Part shown: piece by piece, positions 59,306 through 64,000 of the stretch
Numbering within the stretch: the first letter of the stretch is position 1
Layout of the letters: each line of letters begins with the position of its first letter
Source: Henricia sp. BOLD:AAB3569
Lineage: Eukaryota > Echinodermata > Asteroidea > Spinulosida > Echinasteridae
DNA: 64,000 nt
Direction: 5' to 3'
Assembly: GCA_037783545.1 (NCBI GenBank)
Contig: JBBELK010000064.1
Coordinates: forward strand, 3,224,001 to 3,288,000
Program-made: the position numbers and the translations under genes
Notes under the pieces: model-generated
What the model was told of the DNA's origin: nothing
What the model saw: the letters and a program-made list of their open reading frames with translations, nothing else
Database searches by the model: none

Positions 59306-62300
59306 CTGTGAAAAATGAAGAAAATATGTTACAAAATACTGCAAATTTAGAGGAAATTAAAAGGTGAATAGTTTCTGAATTCATATACAAATTGACAATT
59401 TTTGAAAAGAAATACAAAAATATGCCTTACAAAAGGCTGTGGGTTCGAGTCCCACCTAAGCACAGGTTTTTAATGAATGATTCAAACTGACACTCCGACA
59501 CCAGCACACTGAGTGGGCGAGTGGTTAAGACAACTGTTCTAGAATGCTGTGGGTTCAAGTCCCACCCAAGCACAAGGTTTAAACAGAGTTCTTGGAAAAG
59601 CACTGAGCACACAGTGTTGATAAATCTTGTCAAAAAAGAGACATGGGATTGGTTGTGATACCAACTGCTCCATGATTCAAACTGGCCCTTTGACACCAGC
59701 GCACTGAGTAGTCGAATCATTGAGGTTCAAGTCCCAACTGCTCCATGATTTAAACCAGCTCACTGAGTGGTCAAGTCAACTGTTGTAGACTGTTGTAAAA
59801 TGTAGGAGGATATGGGTTCGAGTCCTACCCAAGCACATTTTGATGTTTTTAATCGTTGTCGGAAAAGAGCAAGGGATTAGTTGTGATACCAACTGTTGCA
59901 AGAATCAAACAGGCCCGATGACACCAGCACACTGAGAGGTCGAGCAGTTAAGGCAACTGCTATATAATGCAGAAGGTTGTAGGTTCGAGTCCCAACCCAA
60001 GCACAAATTGTTGACGCAGTTCTTGGGAAAGCACCCAGCAAAAGTGCTGATAGATTATTTTTGGGAATGGTCAAGCTATTCCTAATTTAGCGAAGTAGTA
60101 ACAAGCTGATTTACAATACCTGAAAGCTGCTCGTGATGACAAATGAATTCCAACAGGAGAGAGACATGTACGTGGAGTCCAATAGTCCAGGCGAGGCCAA
60201 GCATGGGCAGCAACACGAGGGAGCTTCACAAACTGGTCCTGTTAAAAGGAAATCAAATGAAATGCATTAGTATGTAAAGTTTACTCCTTACAAGTTTGGA
60301 AATTTGTTTTCAATATCTCAATTATTTGTGACCTGTTCATATCATGTGTCGTATCAACAGAACTTGGCTCATTCATTGCCTTTCATGAAAATTAATATTT
60401 AAAAAGAATATTTCAAGGGCATTAAAAATATTATAGAGCTTGATATCTTTCTATACCAGATGCATGTATGAAATGCAAAAATTATACAGCTGAACCCTGT
60501 TAATAAGAGGTCCTTAAGGCTTTGCAGATTACCTTGTTATAACAGAAACCTTGTATTATCAAAAATTAAACAATTTACAAAGGATTGGGATCTAAACTTT
60601 CTCCTTGTTATACATGTAAGTGTAAAAGAGGGAAAATTAACACGTTGCAGTAATACAGGTATGTAAATGAGCAATATTTTTGATTAAGACTTTTATTAAG
60701 GTAAGGATAATACACCCAGATGTCAGTATTAACTCATTTCATTCAATGTGTTGGGGCATTCTGGGTAGTATCATGATGAAACCATGGCCATTATGTGACT
60801 TCCAAAAAACCAAACTGGAACTCAACTTCAGGGGACACCATTCATGAATAAACATGAGAAAGGGGCAAAAGAAGAAAATGTGTTTGGAGCAGTGTATTGG
60901 GGCATTCTGGGTAACATCCTGATGAAACCATGGCCATGATGTACGTGACTTCCAAAAAACAAAACTGGAACTCAGCTTCAGGGAAACACCATTCATGAAT
61001 AAACATGAGCAAGTATTGGGGCATTCTGGGTAACATCATGATGAAACCATGGCCACTATGTGACTTCTAAAAAACAAACTGGAACTCAGCTTCAGGGGGA
61101 CACCATTCATGAATAAACATGAGCAAGTAAGATGATGTATTAGAGCCATCAGTGTATTGGGGCATTGTGGGTAACATCATGATGAAACCATGGCCATGAT
61201 GTGACTTCCAAACAACCAAACTGGAATTCAACTTCAGGTGGACACCATTCATGAATAAACATGAGCAAGGGCAAAAAAGTAAATTTGGCATGCTGCAGTG
61301 ACATGTAAATAAGAAACAGATTTGCATAAATTTGATTAAGGCAAGAATAGTACACCAAGATGTCAGTACTAATTATGATGCTGTAACATGTAAATGAGCA
61401 ACAATCTGCATATATTTAAATACATAAAATGGTGTACTACTATGAAAATTAATTTGACAGGATATTTTGATTAGAGATACATTGTAAGTCACCAACATAT
61501 CAGTTATTTATTCCTAAGGGTCGATTCACACTAAGTCTTTTCAAGTGTAAATTTGATGTGCATCAATTTGAGAAAAAAAGCGCATTACGGATAAAAAAAA
61601 GCAGTGTGAATCCACCCTAAATGTGGCCAAACCTTGCACCAGCCCCAGGCGACTAAAGAAATTGTGTCACTCCCAAAAATGAAACTTGTCCAGAATTTGA
61701 AACCCAAAGATATAGCACCGTAGGGCAAGATAGACTACTCTACCATTAGACTACAAGATAGACTACTGATCTCTAATTCAAGGCGCCATTTTAGTAAGAA
61801 AACTAGACGCGCCTCATGTCCGTTTGACATGCCTCTCGTGGATGCTGATTTTTCTCTCATCCCAAGTTTGGTTGTTTCATTTCAATGGTGATAGGCACTA
61901 TGCCAGATATTGTGTTCGTTACTTTGCTCAGTTACGCTCCAATGCAACACCGAGAGAAAAATATGGGCTCATAGCGAAAACCTGAAGAAGTATACCACTG
62001 TGCCTTATAGCTCAGCTGGTAGACCGTCTGCCCAGTGAGTCAGAGGTCTTGGGTTCGAATACCGATAAGGCCCTCACAATTTTTCTCTCATCCCAAGTGT
62101 GGATGCTGCTGTAACTATTCGCCACAACACATATTACACCACGAGAGGCATGTCAAACAGACACAAGGCGCATATAGTTTGCTTACTAAAATGGTGCCTT
62201 TACATACTTCACTTTATTGAATTGATTTCGGATGGGTGGGATATCTTGCACCTTTGCTGCTACATGTATATCATCTTTGAGGAAGCCCTACCCATGCATG

Positions 62301-63640
62301 CCTATAAGCGGAAGCTAGACAAGTTTTACTACAGTGGAAAGTCACCATTAACGAGCATTGTATCTGAACCATAACAAGTGTTTGTTTTGGTGGCATTTGA
62401 TCCAAACAAATGGATATATACTATAATACAGGTAGTTAGGAGCCATGAGTGATGTTCATTGCAGCAGAACGTTCTTTATGGTGTTCATTATAGAGAATTT
62501 CCACTGTAATGAAATTGGAATGATGGCCAAAAACTCACCTCTCCTGTGTTTTCAGTATCCATGGCAACACGTCCATTTTTGTAGTGTGTAATATCAAGCT
62601 CCAGTCTGTGGGCTCCATCTCCAATCTATGAATACATAAGGAACAAAAATTAGCAACTGTGACCGAAATGCAACCAATCCAGCCTTTGACATTAACCAAG
62701 GCCACCGAGGTCAATGGCCTACAGTGCCCTGCTGAGTTGGCCTTGATGCCCCTTCAATATACACACTTTCTAAGGCCAACTTGGCCAGCACCTATCAATA
62801 AACCCTTTCACGGTTATCGACGCCATCTTGTTCACGGGGCACATAGAACACGCATTGCTGTGTGCGTGCGCGGATTGTAGCTAATGCACAGTGACCTAAC
62901 AATGCATTCGTCTACGATCCCCTCACGCACACAGCAACGCGTGTTCGAACTGCGCCCCGTGAACAACATGGCGTCGATAACTGTGAAAGGGTTTATTCCT
63001 TTTTAAGAAGAAATAGGCAATGCGAATTTGAAGCTAGGCCCAGGGACAACTATGCCCAAAGGACAAGATGTCAGTACTAATTATGATGCTGTAACATGTA
63101 AATGAGCAATAATCTGCATGAATTTAAATACAAAAAATGGTGTACTACTATGAAAATTAATTTGACAGGATATTTTGATTAGAGATACATTGTAAGTCAC
63201 CAACATATCAGTATTTCGTATTGCGTATTTCGTGGCACGAATTTGGCGCGCGTGCATTGCCATTGCTGACGAGCCTGTGCCTTTAATATACCGGTATGTC
63301 ATAACAAGGAAAATCATAGGTGTCTGGCATAGTAAAAACACCTCAGATCTTACCCACAACGCGCAGGATAGACAGAATGATTCATTCCCTACGGGTTGTT
63401 GTCATTTTTTCTCGAAATTCAAATCACACCCAAAAATGTCCTCCTAGTTGTGTCCTGCAGTGGTTTGAGATGTCCATGATTGGAAAATGATTGGAAAGAA
63501 ATACTTACAACACCGTTTTTTAAGCCAAAATGTTTGTCCACGTGCAATCTCAACGATAGTCTTTGTCGTCGCAGTTTAAATAATTCTGGACGTGAGATGC
63601 GCTCTCCGTAGTGTAAATAAGGCCAAGTTCGATCAAGCAA
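59191..63640 (-). CDS. Unrecognised minus-strand gene, spliced exon candidates
   Basis: Four exon candidates read right to left: 63640-63509, 62625-62539, 60238-60120 (or 60223-60120) and 59305-59191. All have AG/GT borders. I do not recognise the product. With the first acceptor of the third exon, the frame opened by a well-placed GCCATGG in the second exon ends soon after joining the fourth. With the internal acceptor at 60223, a frame starting MEPTDW or MDVLPW joins a hydrophobic stretch (SLVLLPMLGLAWTIGLHV) and then DQLNIFKICLYFGRPHC, which looks strongly coding. That would be a small membrane protein. Further exons to the left were not found. Confidence 0.45.
59430..60075. repeat. Tandem tRNA-like SINE copies
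   Basis: At least three copies of a head with GAGTGGGCGAGTGGTTAAG and a B box GGTTCAAGTCCCAC or GGTTCGAGTCCCA occur near 59437, 59507, 59750-59838 and 59928-60005. Between them are shared phrases (acaccagcacactgag, gggattggttgtgatacc). Orientation is + for the B box. Confidence 0.65.
60120..60238 (-). CDS. Minus-gene exon 3
   Basis: Acceptor tccttttaacag (60238 start) or an inner AG giving a start at 60223. Donor CAG|GTATTG. One frame encodes a membrane-like LVLLPMLGLAWTIGLHVHVS segment. Another reads QFVKLPRVAAHAWPRLDYW. The choice of acceptor decides which is used. Confidence 0.5.
60745..61266. repeat. Irregular tandem repeat, four copies
   Basis: Copies begin near 60750, 60894, 61014 and 61152 with TATTGGGGCATTCTGGGTAA and end CACCATTCATGAATAAACAT. 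Spacing is 120-145 bp with variable linkers. It lies in an intron of the minus gene. Confidence 0.85.
61358..61502. repeat. Dispersed duplication, copy 1
   Basis: AGATGTCAGTACTAATTATG through CAACATATCAGT recurs at 63066-63211 with only a few differences. Confidence 0.85.
61780..62200. mobile_element. Foldback element hosting a SINE
   Basis: The ends AAGGCGCCATTTTAGTAAG and CTTACTAAAATGGTGCCTT are inverted. TTTGACATGCCTCTCGTGG and CCACGAGAGGCATGTCAAA lie inside as a second matching pair. The tRNA-like SINE 62002-62100 sits in the middle. Confidence 0.8.
62002..62100 (+). mobile_element. tRNA-derived SINE (family B)
   Basis: GCCTTAT and ATAAGGC pair as an acceptor stem. AGCTCAGCTGGTAGAC is an A box, and GGGTTCGAATACC is a B box. 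The anticodon arm does not pair cleanly, so it is tRNA-derived rather than a functional tRNA. The tail CTCTCATCCCAAGTGTGG matches 12301 and 26438. Confidence 0.7.
62539..62625 (-). CDS. Minus-gene exon 2
   Basis: Acceptor gtattcatag and donor GAG|GTGAGT, 87 bp. Two frames offer ATGs: GGAGATGG (MEPTDWSLILH) and GCCATGG (MDTENTGE). The first leads into the hydrophobic exon only if exon 3 uses its inner acceptor. Confidence 0.5.
62797..62998. mobile_element. MITE, 202 bp
   Basis: The ends AATAAACCCTTTCACGGTTA and TAACTGTGAAAGGGTTTATT are inverted. CGACGCCATCTTGTTCACGG and its complement follow inside. Confidence 0.85.
63066..63211. repeat. Dispersed duplication, copy 2
   Basis: Near-identical to 61358-61502. 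It is followed directly by half of the TTTAAAGGCACAGGC MITE (63218-63290). Confidence 0.85.
63509..63640 (-). CDS. Minus-gene exon 1 (5' UTR or coding)
   Basis: Donor GTT|GTAAGT. One frame is open (HYGERISRPELFKLRRQRLS) but has no ATG, so this may be untranslated leader. The upstream border is uncertain. A hairpin lies just outside at 63652-63716. Confidence 0.4.
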
Positions 63641-63651
63641 CTATAGTTCCT

Positions 63652-63716
63652 ATAGTCGACTAGAGTCCCTCGAACAACGGACATTATCTGTCGATCGAGG
63701 GACTCTAGTCGACTAT
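63652..63716. repeat. Hairpin near the minus-gene 5' end
   Basis: ATAGTCGACTAGAGTCCCTC and its complement at 63697-63716 flank a short loop. The TAGTCGACTAG and CTAGTC motifs resemble those in the element at 51386. Confidence 0.75.
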
Positions 63717-64000
63717 CTGTGCTATATACACATATGGACTGGCAATGAGGTCACTAGTGCACGTCTATGGGCCCCGAGGGACTGTGAGTGACCACAAGAG
63801 AGTCCTATTTCCTGAGGCCGAAGGGACGTAGTCGCACTGCGAGTCTCGTGGGCCTTGACTTGAGATCCAGGATGGTGGGACAGGCCAATGGCCGCCAACA
63901 ACCATCGAGAGATCGTGGTCACAGAGGCTGGGCGATGTGGGCGTATTGTTGTAATGAACAACTGCTTGACGTCTCCCCTCAGCTGCTAAGTACGAGCGAT

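Noticed and set aside
60120..60221. Adhesion-GPCR transmembrane segment
   Set aside because: LLPMLGLAW resembles TM6 of that family, but the following exon does not resemble TM7, so the match is likely due to hydrophobic composition.
62002..62071. Functional tRNA gene
   Set aside because: The acceptor stem pairs, but the anticodon arm does not form a clean stem with a 7-base loop, and the tail matches a dispersed SINE.

Overview
This is eukaryotic, intron-rich, AT-leaning animal DNA packed with short transposons. It looks like a marine invertebrate deuterostome. Amphioxus (Branchiostoma) is my best guess, because minisatellites that overlap exon 3' ends and 5' splice sites are, as I recall and could not check, a reported amphioxus peculiarity. 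CR1-like retrotransposons with a 2A-like NPGP motif also fit amphioxus or echinoderms. This is inference; no species marker was tested.

Two conserved genes lie in tandem on the + strand. The 3' half of a cytosolic cysteinyl-tRNA synthetase gene (CARS1) occupies about 20-17259, with seven exons whose phases all join and whose translation follows the vertebrate C-terminal region to the stop at 17020-17022. After about 4 kb of spacer with inverted-repeat elements, a complete-looking SAAL1 gene (armadillo-like, serum amyloid A-like 1 family) runs from an ATG at 21580 to a terminal exon at 57203, with a poly(A) signal at 57727. I place eleven exons giving about 487 codons. On the minus strand, about 59191-63640, four spliced exon candidates belong to a third gene that I do not recognise; its frame is ambiguous.

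The introns carry most of the interest. Three successive CARS1 introns each begin with a tandem array whose unit includes the last 17, 54 or 61 bases of the preceding exon plus its 5' splice site: 110 bp x 84 periods, 88 bp x about 24, and 91-92 bp x about 9. A fourth array (84 bp x about 43) fills a SAAL1 intron and resembles the sequence just upstream of that intron's 3' splice site. The 110-bp array shows a higher-order structure of 20-unit and 13-unit block duplications, with no indel in 84 periods.

From 39.6 to 49.5 kb the SAAL1 intron is a transposon nest. It holds a duplicated cassette with 57-bp tandem repeats, the 3' end of a minus-strand non-LTR element, and a + strand CR1-like retrotransposon (2A-like motif, PHD finger, endonuclease, reverse transcriptase). 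A PIF/Harbinger-like 454-bp MITE breaks that reverse transcriptase, and more copies of the MITE follow. From 51 to 59 kb there are several MITEs and a 2.6-kb inverted repeat with 1.25-kb arms. Many foldback elements throughout have readable terminal inverted repeats and, in some cases, clear target-site duplications. The long open frames inside the minisatellites are by-products of unit lengths divisible by three, not genes.
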